Shown here one piece after another: positions 49,155 through 60,460 of a stretch of DNA of 64,000 nt; the stretch's first letter is position 1; the number at the start of each line of letters is the position of its first letter. Origin of the DNA: Dehalococcoidia bacterium (lineage in GTDB: Bacteria > Chloroflexota > Dehalococcoidia > Bin125); assembly GCA_022825265.1 (NCBI GenBank), contig JAJDXE010000004.1, positions 168,343-232,342 on the forward strand, read 5' to 3'. The notes beneath the pieces are model-generated. The model was not told the origin of the DNA, made no database searches, and saw only the letters and a program-made list of their open reading frames with translations. Position numbers and translations under genes: made by a program.

Positions 49155-49952
49155 CTAGACCTGGCTCCAGTCCCTTCCAGTCATCTCTTCATAGCGGCGG
49201 TCGGGGCCGGTCCAGCCTCCGTCGACGACCAGCTTTTGCCCGGTGATTAACGATGAGGCATCGGAGGCCAGGAAGAGGGCGGCGTTGGCGATGTCGATCG
49301 CCTCGCCAGAGCGGCCGAGCGGGTGAAGCGTGGCCCAGTTCTGTCTGGTCTGCTCGACTCGCTCCTCGCTGAGCCAGCCTTGGCCGGTTGCGATTCCGCC
49401 GGGACAAATGCAGTTGATGCGGATGTTCTTGGAGGCCCACTCGCCGGCGGCGGCCTGGACCATGGCAATCACGGCCCCCTTGGTCGCGCAGTACGTCGCC
49501 ATGCCGGCCAGACCGACCAGTCCAGCGACCGAGGCGGTGGCGATGATCGAACCGCCTCCGGCGCGCTCGAGATGGGGAATGCCGTACTTCATGCCCAGCC
49601 AGACTCCGCGGATGTTCACGGCGGTGACCAGGTCGTAAGTCGCCTCGGGGCAGTCGCGGATGTTGTCCTCGGGCGGTCCGATTCCGGCGTTGTTGTAAAT
49701 CACGTCGACGCGGCCCCATGCTTCGTCGGCGGCTGCGAACATGCCCTGAACATCTTCACCGTTTCGGACGTCTGTCTCGACGAATAGCGCGGCATCGCCG
49801 ATTTCTGCTGCGACCTCGGGTCCTCGGTCTGCGTTGCGATCGGCGATCAGGACTCTGGCGCCCTCGGACGCGAAGAGCTTTGCGGTTGCCTCGCCGATGC
49901 CGGAGGCGCCGCCGGTGATGACTGCGACTTTGCCTGCCAGTCGATCTGCCAT
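49155..49952 (-). CDS. SDR family oxidoreductase (third of three tandem paralogues)
   Basis: This 265-residue classical SDR has GGASGIGEA near residue 12, Asp in LIADRNAD for NAD(H), NNAG, active-site Ser in ATASVAG, and YCATK. The C-terminus is VVDGGWTGPDRRYEEMTGRDWSQV. It is very similar over its full length to the next gene upstream (49966-50763), evidence of recent duplication. GAGGAG lies about 8 bases before the ATG at 49952. It is the last gene of an operon with two CaiB/BaiF CoA-transferases, so its substrate is probably a hydroxyacyl-CoA or hydroxy acid. Confidence 0.88.
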   Translation of the reverse strand: MADRLAGKVAVITGGASGIGEATAKLFASEGARVLIADRNADRGPEVAAEIGDAALFVETDVRNGEDVQGMFAAADEAWGRVDVIYNNAGIGPPEDNIRDCPEATYDLVTAVNIRGVWLGMKYGIPHLERAGGGSIIATASVAGLVGLAGMATYCATKGAVIAMVQAAAGEWASKNIRINCICPGGIATGQGWLSEERVEQTRQNWATLHPLGRSGEAIDIANAALFLASDASSLITGQKLVVDGGWTGPDRRYEEMTGRDWSQV

Positions 49953-49965
49953 GAGTTGTTCTCCT

Positions 49966-50763
49966 CTAAGCCTGTGAGTATTGCGATCCCATGACCTGGA
50001 CATAACGATCGTCGAGGCTGGTCCATCCGCCGTCGACGACCAATTTCTGGCCAGTGATCAGCGAGGATGCGTCGGAAGCTAGAAACAGAGCGGCGTTGGC
50101 GATGTCGGTCGCCTCGCCTGAGCGTTTGATCGGGTTATAGCGGGCCATGAATTCCCGTGACTGCTCGATCTGCTCTTCATCGCGCGAGCCCTGTCCGGTC
50201 GCGATGTTGCCCGGGAGGATGCAGTTGATGCGGATGTTCTTTGAAGCCCATTCGCCGGCGGCTGCCTGAACCATCGCAACGACCGCGCCCTTGGAGGCGC
50301 AGTAGGCCGAGACTCCGGCAACTCCCGTGATCGCTGCGATCGAGGCTGTGACGATGATCGAACCGCCGCCTGCTCGCTCAAGATGTGGGATTCCGTACTT
50401 CATGCCGAGCCAGACGCCGCGGATGTTGACGTCGGAGATCAGGTCGTAGCGCTCTTCCGAGCATTCGGTCACCTTGCCCTCGGGTCCTCCCACACCGGCG
50501 TTGTTGTAGATCACATCGACTCGGCCCCATGCTTCCTCAGCGACGGCGAACATGCCCTGGATGTCTTCGCCGGAACGCACGTCGGTCTCGACGAAACGGG
50601 CTGCCTCGCCGATTTCCGAGGCCACCTGTGGTCCCCGAGAGGTGTTGAGATCGGCGATCACGACTCGGGCGCCCTCGGAGGCGAAAAGCCGTGCCGACGC
50701 TTCGCCGAGGCCTGAGGCGCCTCCGGTGATGACCGCCACCTTGCCGTCCAGTCGGTTTGCCAT
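49966..50763 (-). CDS. SDR family oxidoreductase (second of three tandem paralogues)
   Basis: This 265-residue SDR has GGASGLGEA, VIADLNTS (Asp for NAD(H)), NNAGVGGPEG, a Ser in TASIAAI, YCASK, and the end VVDGGWTSLDDRYVQ. It is clearly a duplicate of the downstream gene; both share ERAGGGSII and AAAGEWASKNIRINCI nearly unchanged. Intergenic distance is 13 bp to the downstream and 32 bp to the upstream paralogue. Divergence is concentrated in the substrate loop after NNAG and near the C-terminus, which would suit different acyl groups. Confidence 0.88.
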   Translation of the reverse strand: MANRLDGKVAVITGGASGLGEASARLFASEGARVVIADLNTSRGPQVASEIGEAARFVETDVRSGEDIQGMFAVAEEAWGRVDVIYNNAGVGGPEGKVTECSEERYDLISDVNIRGVWLGMKYGIPHLERAGGGSIIVTASIAAITGVAGVSAYCASKGAVVAMVQAAAGEWASKNIRINCILPGNIATGQGSRDEEQIEQSREFMARYNPIKRSGEATDIANAALFLASDASSLITGQKLVVDGGWTSLDDRYVQVMGSQYSQA

Positions 50764-50795
50764 ATCTCGTTCCCCCCTTCTCCTACGACAGCCGG

Positions 50796-51602
50796 CTAGG
50801 AGAAATCGCGGCCGGTGAAGTCGGCCCAGCGGCCGTCGATCGCGGTCCAGCCGCCGTCGACGACGATCGCCTGTCCGGTCATGAAGGAGGACTCGTCGGA
50901 GGCGAGAAAGAGCGCGGCCTGGGCGATGTCGCCGCCTTCGCCGGAACGACCGAGCGGATGCGCTGTGGCGTTGCGTTCGCGTCGTCGCTCCATGCGATCC
51001 GGGTCTTCAGGTTCGCGGGAGTTGTCGCCGATTCGGGTGGCGATTGCGCCGGGGCAAATGCAGTTGACGCGGATGCCGGAGGAGGCGAACTCGCCGGCGA
51101 CAGTGCGGGTCAGGGAGATCACGCCGCCCTTGGACGCGCAGTAGGCGGCAATGCCGGCCAATCCTGAGATTCCGGCGACCGATGCCGTCGAGATGATTGA
51201 ACCGCCGCCGGCTCGCTGGAGATGGGGGATGCCGTACTTGATCCCCAGCCAGACTCCGCGCAGGTTGACCGCCATGGTCTCGTCGAACACCTCTTCCGGA
51301 CAGTCGCGGACGTTCTCCTCGCGAAGGCCGATGCCGGCGTTGTTGTAGATGATGTTGATCCCGCCGAAGGCGTCGACGGCGGCCGTGTACATGGCCTGGA
51401 CGTCTTCGCCCTGCGAGACGTCGCCGGTGAAGGCGAGGGCGGCATCGCCAATGGTTACCGCGGCGTCCTGGGCGCGCTCCTCGAAGCGATCCATGACCAG
51501 CACGCGGGCGCCTTCTTCGGCGAACAGCTCCGCCGTGGCCCGACCCATGCCGGAGCCTGCGCCGGTGATCACCGCGACCTTGCCATCCAATAGTCCAGCC
51601 AT
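50796..51602 (-). CDS. SDR family oxidoreductase (first of three tandem paralogues)
   Basis: This 268-residue SDR is more distant from the other two. It has GAGSGMGRA, VMDRFEER, NNAGIGLREEN, Ser in STASVAG, YCASK, and VVDGGWTAIDGRW at the end. It shares the segment WLGIKYGIPHLQRAGGGSII with its neighbours, so all three descend from one gene. GAGGAGG lies about 8 bases before the ATG at 51602; a GTG directly in front is less likely. It follows the CoA-transferase genes by about 100 bp. Confidence 0.88.
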   Translation of the reverse strand: MAGLLDGKVAVITGAGSGMGRATAELFAEEGARVLVMDRFEERAQDAAVTIGDAALAFTGDVSQGEDVQAMYTAAVDAFGGINIIYNNAGIGLREENVRDCPEEVFDETMAVNLRGVWLGIKYGIPHLQRAGGGSIISTASVAGISGLAGIAAYCASKGGVISLTRTVAGEFASSGIRVNCICPGAIATRIGDNSREPEDPDRMERRRERNATAHPLGRSGEGGDIAQAALFLASDESSFMTGQAIVVDGGWTAIDGRWADFTGRDFS

Positions 51603-51704
51603 CACGAACCTCCTCGTCAGCTCGAATTGCGCGGCTGTCGCTGCGCAGCGTTGAGAGGGTAGAGCTTGCGAGGATGCGATGTCGCGAGGCCCAAGCCACC
51701 GCAG

Positions 51705-52952
51705 CTACGTCAAGGCGTCGGCGATGGCGAGTTCGGCGATTTTTTCATCGTCGTAGCCGAGGATGTCTCTGAGGACGAGGTCGTTGTCTCGTCCGATTGA
51801 GGGGGCGACCGACCGGTAGGTGGGTGGGGTTTCGGTCATTTGGCCCTTGGCGGCTTCGAAGGTGGTGGTTCCGTGTTCCGGGTGTTCCATCTCGAGGAAG
51901 TGGCCTCGGTGCTGGAACTGCGGATCTCGGGCGGCGGCGGAGCTGTTCGAGACGGCGTGGGCGGGCACGCCGAAGGCCTGGAGCATGTACTCGATCTCGA
52001 TCGCGCCGTGTTCGGCCGTCCAGCCGGCGATGATGCCGTTAAGTTCGTTCTCGTTGGCTTTGCGGGCGGACAGATTGGCGAAGCGGTCGTCGCAGGTCAG
52101 CTCGCCCATGCCCATCGCGGCGCAGAGGTTGGCCCAATCGCCGTCGTCGCGGACGGCGATGGCGACCCAGTCGTCGTCGCCGGAGGCGGCGTAGCAGCCG
52201 TGAGGGGCCATGACCGGATCGGCATTGCCGACGAGCTGTGGGACTCGGCCGTTGATCGTGTAGTCGAGCAGCGCGGTGCTCATGAAGTGCAGCGACGACT
52301 CGGCCTGGGCCTGGTCGATGTAGATGCCTTCGCCAGTTCGATCGCGGTGGTCGAGCGCGGCGAGGATCGTGGGCAGGGCGAAACGGGGCGAGAGGTAATC
52401 GGTGTAGGCGGAGTACGGGCCGATCGGTGATCCGCCGGGATTCCCGGCGAGGGCGATGTAGCCGCCGATCGCCGCGCCCATGGTTCCGAATCCGGCGACC
52501 CGTGAGAGCGGTCCTTCCTGTCCGAAGAGGCAGGTAGAGAGCATGATCAGTTCGGGCTTGATCTGCCTGAGCGATTCGTAGTCCATGCCCCAGGCGCGCA
52601 TGGCGCGGGGTGAGAAGGACTCGGTGAGGACGTCGCACCACTTGATCAGGTCGAGCAGGACATCGCGTCCCTCGGCAGTACCCAGGTTGAGCGAGAGTCC
52701 GAGCTTGTTGATGTTCATGTTGCCGAAGAGACCGGAGTGGTCGGGGCCCTGTCCGTTGTTGTGGTACGGCCCGATGCCGCGGGCGGTCTCGATGCGGTTG
52801 GCGGACTCGACGCGGACGACGGTGGCGCCGAAGTCGGCCATGGCTCGGGTGGCGGTCGGTCCGGCGACGACCCACATCAGGTCGAGCACTTTGAGTCCGG
52901 CGAGCGCGCCTTCGGTCGGGATTCCGGGTGTGTTAACCAGTGTGGTCGTCAT
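51705..52952 (-). CDS. CaiB/BaiF CoA-transferase family protein (second)
   Basis: This 415-residue class III CoA-transferase has LKVLDLMWVVAGPTATRAMADFGA, VRVESANRIETARG and NINKLGLSLNL near the N-terminus. The predicted nucleophile Asp sits in a region around WCDVLTESFSPRAM. These enzymes move CoA between carboxylic acids through an aspartyl-CoA thioester. It abuts the first CoA-transferase with no gap (the stop of that gene directly precedes this ATG), so the two probably form a heteromer, as seen for paired CaiB/BaiF subunits. Confidence 0.9.
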   Translation of the reverse strand: MTTTLVNTPGIPTEGALAGLKVLDLMWVVAGPTATRAMADFGATVVRVESANRIETARGIGPYHNNGQGPDHSGLFGNMNINKLGLSLNLGTAEGRDVLLDLIKWCDVLTESFSPRAMRAWGMDYESLRQIKPELIMLSTCLFGQEGPLSRVAGFGTMGAAIGGYIALAGNPGGSPIGPYSAYTDYLSPRFALPTILAALDHRDRTGEGIYIDQAQAESSLHFMSTALLDYTINGRVPQLVGNADPVMAPHGCYAASGDDDWVAIAVRDDGDWANLCAAMGMGELTCDDRFANLSARKANENELNGIIAGWTAEHGAIEIEYMLQAFGVPAHAVSNSSAAARDPQFQHRGHFLEMEHPEHGTTTFEAAKGQMTETPPTYRSVAPSIGRDNDLVLRDILGYDDEKIAELAIADALT

Positions 52953-54194
52953 CTAGATCACCCCACGTATCCGCAGGTCGCTGAGCGCGTCTTCGTCGAG
53001 GCCGAGTTCCGCGTAGATCTCAGCGTTGTGCTCGCCGAGGGTTGGAGCTCGGCGTCGGTATTCGATCTCGTTGTCTGAGAGTTTGACGAACGGTCCCGGG
53101 AATCGAACGGGCTCGGGCCAGCCGGGCATCTCGTGCTCGCGCCAGAAGTCTCGGGCTTCGAACTGTTCGGAGTTGGCGACTTCGTCGACGGTCGTGACGG
53201 GCACGATGAGGAGCGAGCGGGACTGGGCTTCGTCGAAGAGTTCGGCTCGGGTTCGCTTCTTGAGGAAGGCTCCGACGACTTCCATCAGGCGGTCCCACTC
53301 GGTGAGTGGACGTGCGCCGGTGATGAACTCTGCGCCGAGGCCGATCCAGTCGAGGTCGCGGTCTTCGATGGTGCACTCGCCCTCGTCGTACATCCACTCG
53401 AAGAGTCGGCGAGAGAACGGTCCGATGCCTGCGCCGAAGAGGAAGGTGAGCGAGATGTAGCCGTCGGCGGCTTCCCAAATGAGTTTGCCGGTGAACGGCC
53501 CGACAGCCATGCCGCCGGCGACTCGGGCAGTTTCGGCTGCGCCGATCGAAGCTGCCAGGTTGGCGGACATGGTGGCGGCGGCGACGGATTGCTGGGCAGA
53601 GATGTCGACGTACTGTCCGCGGCCGGTGGCGGAGCGGGCGCGCAGAGCGATCATGGCCGCGATCGCCGCCTCGCCTGAGGCGTGGGACCATGCCTGGGGC
53701 ACGGAGACTCGGACGGGCGCTTCGCCTGCGCCGCCGGAGAGGATCAGCGGACCGCCGGCCGCCATGAGGATCAGGTCGGTGGCCTGGTAGCCGGCCTTGG
53801 GGCCAGTCTGTCCGAAGGCCGAGATCGAGGTGTAGATCAGAGTGTCGTGACCGGCTGAGAGGTCGTCGTATCCCAGCCCTCGGGCGGCCATGACGCCGGG
53901 GTCGGAGGATTCGAGGATGAAGTCGGCCCCCGCCGCGAGCTGATGGACGAGCGCCTTGCCTTCGGGATGATCGAGATTACAGGTGATGCCTCGCTTGTTG
54001 CGGGCGTAGGCCCACCAGAACAGAGAGCGGTCGGGGCCGGGATCGTCGCCGGCGAAGGGTCCGAGCGAGCGCGCCGGCGAGCCGTCCGGCGGCTCGATCG
54101 CGATCACATCCGCGCCGAGATCGGCCAGGATCTGTCCGGCCAACATGCCTCGCTGATCGGTCAAATCCAGCACGCGATACGGCGTCAACAACAT
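52953..54194 (-). CDS. CaiB/BaiF CoA-transferase family protein (first)
   Basis: This 413-residue class III CoA-transferase has YRVLDLTDQRGMLAGQILADLGADVIAIEPPDG, NKRGITCNLDHPEGKAL and the DFILESSDPGVM region. It is a distant paralogue of the next gene. It is first in a five-gene minus-strand operon (two CoA-transferases, three SDRs). Together they look like a module that activates a hydroxy acid to its CoA ester and oxidises or epimerises its hydroxyl group, a logic known from carnitine and bile-acid metabolism. The actual substrate is not shown. Confidence 0.9.
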   Translation of the reverse strand: MLLTPYRVLDLTDQRGMLAGQILADLGADVIAIEPPDGSPARSLGPFAGDDPGPDRSLFWWAYARNKRGITCNLDHPEGKALVHQLAAGADFILESSDPGVMAARGLGYDDLSAGHDTLIYTSISAFGQTGPKAGYQATDLILMAAGGPLILSGGAGEAPVRVSVPQAWSHASGEAAIAAMIALRARSATGRGQYVDISAQQSVAAATMSANLAASIGAAETARVAGGMAVGPFTGKLIWEAADGYISLTFLFGAGIGPFSRRLFEWMYDEGECTIEDRDLDWIGLGAEFITGARPLTEWDRLMEVVGAFLKKRTRAELFDEAQSRSLLIVPVTTVDEVANSEQFEARDFWREHEMPGWPEPVRFPGPFVKLSDNEIEYRRRAPTLGEHNAEIYAELGLDEDALSDLRIRGVI

Positions 54195-54255
54195 CGGTCA
54201 GCGCTCCTCCCGCTCAGCGCTTGAAGGGTATCGCAATGGAAGAACAGGCAACGGC

Positions 54256-55326
54256 CTATTGCAGCGCGCCCGAGCCGCTGATCTCCCATTCCTCCTCAAC
54301 GACCCCGCTTCGATGTGCGTACAGCGTGCGGTGGAGCAGGACCGTGCTGTCGGAGTAGTGCGGGATCATCTCGACGCGGTCGCCGATTTGGAGCGGCTCG
54401 CCTCCTTCGCGTGCGAAGTGGGTGTGTTCCGCGCTGAGTCCGACGCACTCCCAGCCGTCCGGATTGATCACTGAGGGCAGACCGGTGTGCCGGCCGGTTG
54501 ACTTCCAGCCGGCGTCTCCAGCGGCCCGCTCCGGGTTGGCGGCTGAGACGACCTGGCAGACGACGCTGAGAGCCCGCCGGTGACCGCCGACGCCCATGAG
54601 CTCGTAGGTCAGGTCCATCAGCGCCGCGCCGCCGGCCTGGAGTTCGTTCAGGACTCCCTGCTTGAGGGCGTATCGATAGTTGCCGCTGCCGCCGCCCGAG
54701 AGCACGCCGATTTCGTGGCCGTCCGCCCGGCAGAGCTCGTTGGCTTCGTTGAGAATCGAGGCGGAAGCCGCGGTCTCGCGTTCCTTCTCCTCATCGGGCA
54801 GTCCCATGACGTGGCCTTCGTAGCCCATCAGGCCTCGCAGGCGGACCGCAGGGAGATCGGCGATCAAGGCGCAGAGCGCTGGCGCTTCCTCGGGCGTGAC
54901 GCCGCAGCGATGGAGATTGACGTCGATGTCGACCAGCAGGTCGATAGTGACTCCGGCCGAGTCGGCGGCGGCGGAGATTTCGCGGATGTTGGCCGGGTCG
55001 TCGACGGCGACGCAGAGCGTGGCCAGTTTTGCCACCTCGACCAGACGTGAGACCTTTCGATCGCCGACGACTTCGTTGGCGATCAGGATGTCGGCCACGC
55101 CTCCCTGTGCCATCGCCAGGGCTTCCGAGGACTTGGCGCAGGTCACGCCGACTGCGCCCGCTTCGAGCAGCCGCAGGGCCATCGCCGGGGCCTTGCAAAC
55201 CTTGACGTGCGGTCGCCAGGCGATGCCGGCGTCGGCGCATCGTTGCGCCATCAGGCGGGCATTGTGGTCGAGCGCGTCCAGATCCACAAGCAGCGCGGGC
55301 GTGTCCAACTCCCAGATGTGGGTCAT
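54256..55326 (-). CDS. D-threonine aldolase/D-serine dehydratase-like PLP enzyme (alanine racemase fold)
   Basis: This 356-residue fold-type III PLP enzyme has an N-terminal TIM barrel (LDTPALLVDLDALDHNARLM, then RPHVKVCKAPAMALRLLEAGA with the probable Schiff-base Lys) and a C-terminal beta domain. Family members of the DSD1/D-threonine aldolase type bind a metal through His and Cys near the end (PNHxC or PxHCD); here the corresponding stretch reads IPHYSDSTVLLH, so the Cys and perhaps the His are replaced. Activity may differ. AGGGAG 6 bases before the ATG at 55326 decides the start. It is divergent from the hydrolase at 55376. Confidence 0.82.
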   Translation of the reverse strand: MTHIWELDTPALLVDLDALDHNARLMAQRCADAGIAWRPHVKVCKAPAMALRLLEAGAVGVTCAKSSEALAMAQGGVADILIANEVVGDRKVSRLVEVAKLATLCVAVDDPANIREISAAADSAGVTIDLLVDIDVNLHRCGVTPEEAPALCALIADLPAVRLRGLMGYEGHVMGLPDEEKERETAASASILNEANELCRADGHEIGVLSGGGSGNYRYALKQGVLNELQAGGAALMDLTYELMGVGGHRRALSVVCQVVSAANPERAAGDAGWKSTGRHTGLPSVINPDGWECVGLSAEHTHFAREGGEPLQIGDRVEMIPHYSDSTVLLHRTLYAHRSGVVEEEWEISGSGALQ

Positions 55327-55375
55327 AGCATGCTCCCTAATGACGACAGTGGAATCGTAACGAAACGCCGCCTCC

Positions 55376-56131
55376 ATGCCATTCGCCGAGATCAACGGAC
55401 TGCAACTCTTCTATCACGAGCAGGGACCGGACGATCCTGAAGCACCGACGATCGTCTTTGTCCACGGGACACAGGGCAATGCGTCGCTCTGGGCCGACCT
55501 GATCGATGCGGTCTCCGGCCGCTTTCGCTGCGCGGCCCTGAATCATCGCGGCCGGCCGCCGTCCGAGTCGCCGGATGATCCGTCGCTCTACAGCATCGAA
55601 CAGTTCGCCGACGACCAGGCCGCCTTCATCGAGCAGCGCGGCTATCGCGATGTCACGATGATGGGCTGGTCGCTGGGCGTCCGCACGACGCTGGCCTACC
55701 TGCACCGGCATGGGTCAGGGCGTGTGGGACAAGCGATTCTCGTCGCTGGGCCGCCATCGCCGAACTTTGGTGGTCAGCCTCTGACGCCTCCGAACCAGGA
55801 TGCTCCGCCTCGCGAAGTCTGGGGTCAAGAGTTCAGATCATCTACCGAGGCGTGTTGGGAGGGATCGCAGCATTCGCGGGCTACCTGCGACCTGGAGGCG
55901 ACGCTGCCGAGCATCGACATTCCGGTGGCGCTGTTCCCCGGGCGGCACGACCCAATCTGTCCGCACCCGGCGGCCGAGTTCATGGCCCGCAAAATCCCCG
56001 ACGCGACGCTTGTGACGTTCGAAGAATCCGGGCACGCCCCGCTGGTGACGGAGTCGGAGCGGTTCATCGGGGAGACGGTCGGATTCATCGAGCGTTGCGA
56101 GGCGGGGCGAAGGGCGGCCGGTGGGGACTAG
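55376..56131 (+). CDS. alpha/beta hydrolase
   Basis: This 251-residue alpha/beta-hydrolase-fold protein has an oxyanion region FVHGTQGNASLW, a nucleophile elbow GWSLG (Ser about residue 99), an acid in FPGRHDPICP and His in EESGHAPL. The cap between strands 6 and 7 is short and Pro-rich. Ester, thioester or C-C substrates are possible. It is followed by a structured intergenic region and katG. Confidence 0.85.
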   Translation: MPFAEINGLQLFYHEQGPDDPEAPTIVFVHGTQGNASLWADLIDAVSGRFRCAALNHRGRPPSESPDDPSLYSIEQFADDQAAFIEQRGYRDVTMMGWSLGVRTTLAYLHRHGSGRVGQAILVAGPPSPNFGGQPLTPPNQDAPPREVWGQEFRSSTEACWEGSQHSRATCDLEATLPSIDIPVALFPGRHDPICPHPAAEFMARKIPDATLVTFEESGHAPLVTESERFIGETVGFIERCEAGRRAAGGD

Positions 56132-56143
56132 TGTCGCACTGAA

Positions 56144-56227
56144 CATCGCGCCGGCTGCACCGTCGAATCGCAGTACCAGCAGCGGTCTGCTGCGGGACCA
56201 ATACGACTGACCCGAACCGGCGCGATG
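56144..56227. repeat. long inverted repeat with internal hairpin upstream of katG
   Basis: Arms 56144-56154 and 56217-56227 are perfect 11-base inverted copies. Between them CAGCAG-CGGT-CTGCTG forms a second small hairpin near 56177-56192. The element lies 12 bases after the hydrolase stop and about 120 bases before katG. It may be a terminator-like or regulatory RNA fold. Confidence 0.5.
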
Positions 56228-56246
56228 ATACGCTGAACTACCGTGA

Positions 56247-58493
<2,247 letters not shown>

Positions 58494-58497
58494 TCGC

Positions 58498-59370
58498 TCA
58501 GTCCACGACCAGCGGCAGCGACTCGTCGTCGGCGTACTCCGACATCGACGCGTCGTAGACGGCGATGTTCTCGTAACCGAGCAGGCTGAGGACGAGCGCG
58601 TCGTTGGATGCCGCGATGCCGCCTCCGCAGTAGGTGACGACCCGCTGGGATTTGTCGGGCGCGACCTCGGCGAACATGCCGGCGAGGTCGTCCGACGGTC
58701 GGTAGAGGCCGGTCTCGGGATCGATCAACTCCATCGCCGGCACGTTGGTCGAGCCCGGGATGTGGCCGGCTCGGCCGTAGGTTCTGCCCTCGTCCGCGCC
58801 CGAGTGCTGGTCGCGTCCGAGTGCGTTGATCAGGCAGCTTCCGCCGGACTCGACGAACGCCTTGACTTCATCGAGGTCGGCGAACCGGTCGAGGTCGGCG
58901 GTGGCAGTGAAGGTCGTCGGTGCGTAGCTCGCTTCGTCGGTCGAGACGGCGCGGTCCTCATCGCTCCAGCGACGCCATCCGCCGTCGAGCACTGCCGCGT
59001 TCGTGCAACCCATCGACTGGAACATCCACCACAGTCGCGCCGCCCACATCGAGCCGAGGCGGTCGTAGAGGATCAGCTTGGATGTGTCCGAGATGCCGTG
59101 CCGCCCGGCCGCCTCGGCGAAGGCCTTGGCCGACGGCATCATGAAGCGCAGGCGCTGGCTGTTGTCGGAGAAATCGGCCTGCAGATCGAGATACCCCGCG
59201 CCCGGAATGTGTCCCGACTCGTACTCGGCCCGACCGGACTCGACCCGGTAGCCGCCGCCGTCTCGGGGACGCAGGAAGACCGTCGACTCGAAGACGCGCA
59301 CGTCGTCATCCTCAAGGTGTTCCGCCAACCAATCCGTTGAGACCAGGTACTCCGGATGCGCGAATGTCAT
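58498..59370 (-). CDS. 3-mercaptopyruvate/thiosulfate sulfurtransferase (tandem rhodanese)
   Basis: This 290-residue protein has two rhodanese domains. The N-terminal one begins LVSTDWLAEHLEDDDVRVFE and includes HIPGAGYLDLQADFSD. The C-terminal one carries the active-site loop with Cys in VTYCGGGIAASNDAL. It moves sulfane sulfur from mercaptopyruvate or thiosulfate to thiol or cyanide acceptors. The loop CGGGIAA differs from both textbook forms (CGSGVTA for MST, CRKGVTA for rhodanese) but is nearer MST. AGGAG lies 6 bases before the ATG. Confidence 0.92.
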   Translation of the reverse strand: MTFAHPEYLVSTDWLAEHLEDDDVRVFESTVFLRPRDGGGYRVESGRAEYESGHIPGAGYLDLQADFSDNSQRLRFMMPSAKAFAEAAGRHGISDTSKLILYDRLGSMWAARLWWMFQSMGCTNAAVLDGGWRRWSDEDRAVSTDEASYAPTTFTATADLDRFADLDEVKAFVESGGSCLINALGRDQHSGADEGRTYGRAGHIPGSTNVPAMELIDPETGLYRPSDDLAGMFAEVAPDKSQRVVTYCGGGIAASNDALVLSLLGYENIAVYDASMSEYADDESLPLVVD

Positions 59371-59479
59371 GCTCTGCTCCTGTTGCTGTGATGCTCATGC
59401 TGACGCTGATGCTTGGAGATTAGGCTAGCCACCTCCCGCGATAGACTGCCTCCGTACGTCCAGCACAGCCCGAGAAATC

Positions 59480-60442
59480 TTGCCCGTGCCTTACCTCAAC
59501 ACCTTTGCCCCGACCGCCGATGCTGTCGACCTAACCGGAACCGACGAATTCGCCTCGCTCTGCGAGTCCGCCGCCGACCTCGGCATCGCACACTCGGACC
59601 AGATTCGCTACGTCTCTCGCAACAAGGTGATCAATCACCTCCGCCTGCACCTGCTCGAGTGGGGAGATCCGGCGAACCCGACGATCGTCATGCTGCACGG
59701 CGGCAACCAGTCGGCCCATAGCTGGGATCTGGTGGCGCTGCATCTGGCCGACCGATTCCACATCATCGCGCCCGATCAGCGCGGCCACGGCGACTCGGAG
59801 TGGGCCCGCGACGCCGACTACGGTCCGGACCAGATGGCCTCGGACGCGCTGCAACTGATCCACGAGGACGGCCTCGAGCAGCCGATCGTGATGGGACACT
59901 CGATGGGCGGCATGGTCACGATGCGCCTGACCTCGCGCGAGCCGTCGCTGCCACGCGCCGTGGTGCTCGTGGATGTCGGACCGGAAGTCTCCCAGCGGGG
60001 GGCGGAGGCGATTCGCAACTTCGTCGTGCGCAATGTCGAGTTCGAACACCTCGACGAGTTCATCGACCGCGTAGCCGCCTACGATCCGTTCCGCTCTCGC
60101 GAACACATGGAACGCACCGCCCGCTACAACCTCGTCCACCGCTCCGACGGCAAATACGTCTCTAAGTCCGACCGCCTCCTCCACGATCCCGGCTTCCGCC
60201 GACCCGCCGCCGACCGTCGCGACGTCGCCGACGGATTCCACCAATTCGACGGTCCGACCTTGTTGGTGCGCGGCGAGTCGAGCAACATCCTCGAGGCAGA
60301 CGCCGCTGCGCGGTTTGTCGAGGACTTGCCCAACGCACAACTCGTCGAAGTGCCCGATTGTGGACACAACGTCCACTCCCAGAACACGCCCGGCTTCATC
60401 GACGCGGTCTCCGGATTCCTGGCGTCGGCGGCGCAGGGCTGA
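59480..60442 (+). CDS. alpha/beta hydrolase
   Basis: This 320-residue alpha/beta hydrolase has an oxyanion strand VMLHGGNQSAHSW, IAPDQRGHGDSEW, nucleophile elbow GHSMGG (Ser about residue 144), an acid after LLVRGESSNIL, and His in PDCGHNVHSQ. A helical cap of about 80 residues lies between. It resembles C-C or ester hydrolases of catabolic pathways. The start is TTG at 59480 or GTG at 59486; neither has a good ribosome site. It is co-directional with the following genes up to the AICAR transformylase. Confidence 0.85.
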   Translation: MPVPYLNTFAPTADAVDLTGTDEFASLCESAADLGIAHSDQIRYVSRNKVINHLRLHLLEWGDPANPTIVMLHGGNQSAHSWDLVALHLADRFHIIAPDQRGHGDSEWARDADYGPDQMASDALQLIHEDGLEQPIVMGHSMGGMVTMRLTSREPSLPRAVVLVDVGPEVSQRGAEAIRNFVVRNVEFEHLDEFIDRVAAYDPFRSREHMERTARYNLVHRSDGKYVSKSDRLLHDPGFRRPAADRRDVADGFHQFDGPTLLVRGESSNILEADAAARFVEDLPNAQLVEVPDCGHNVHSQNTPGFIDAVSGFLASAAQG

Positions 60443-60460
60443 CAGGCGTAACATCGAGTC

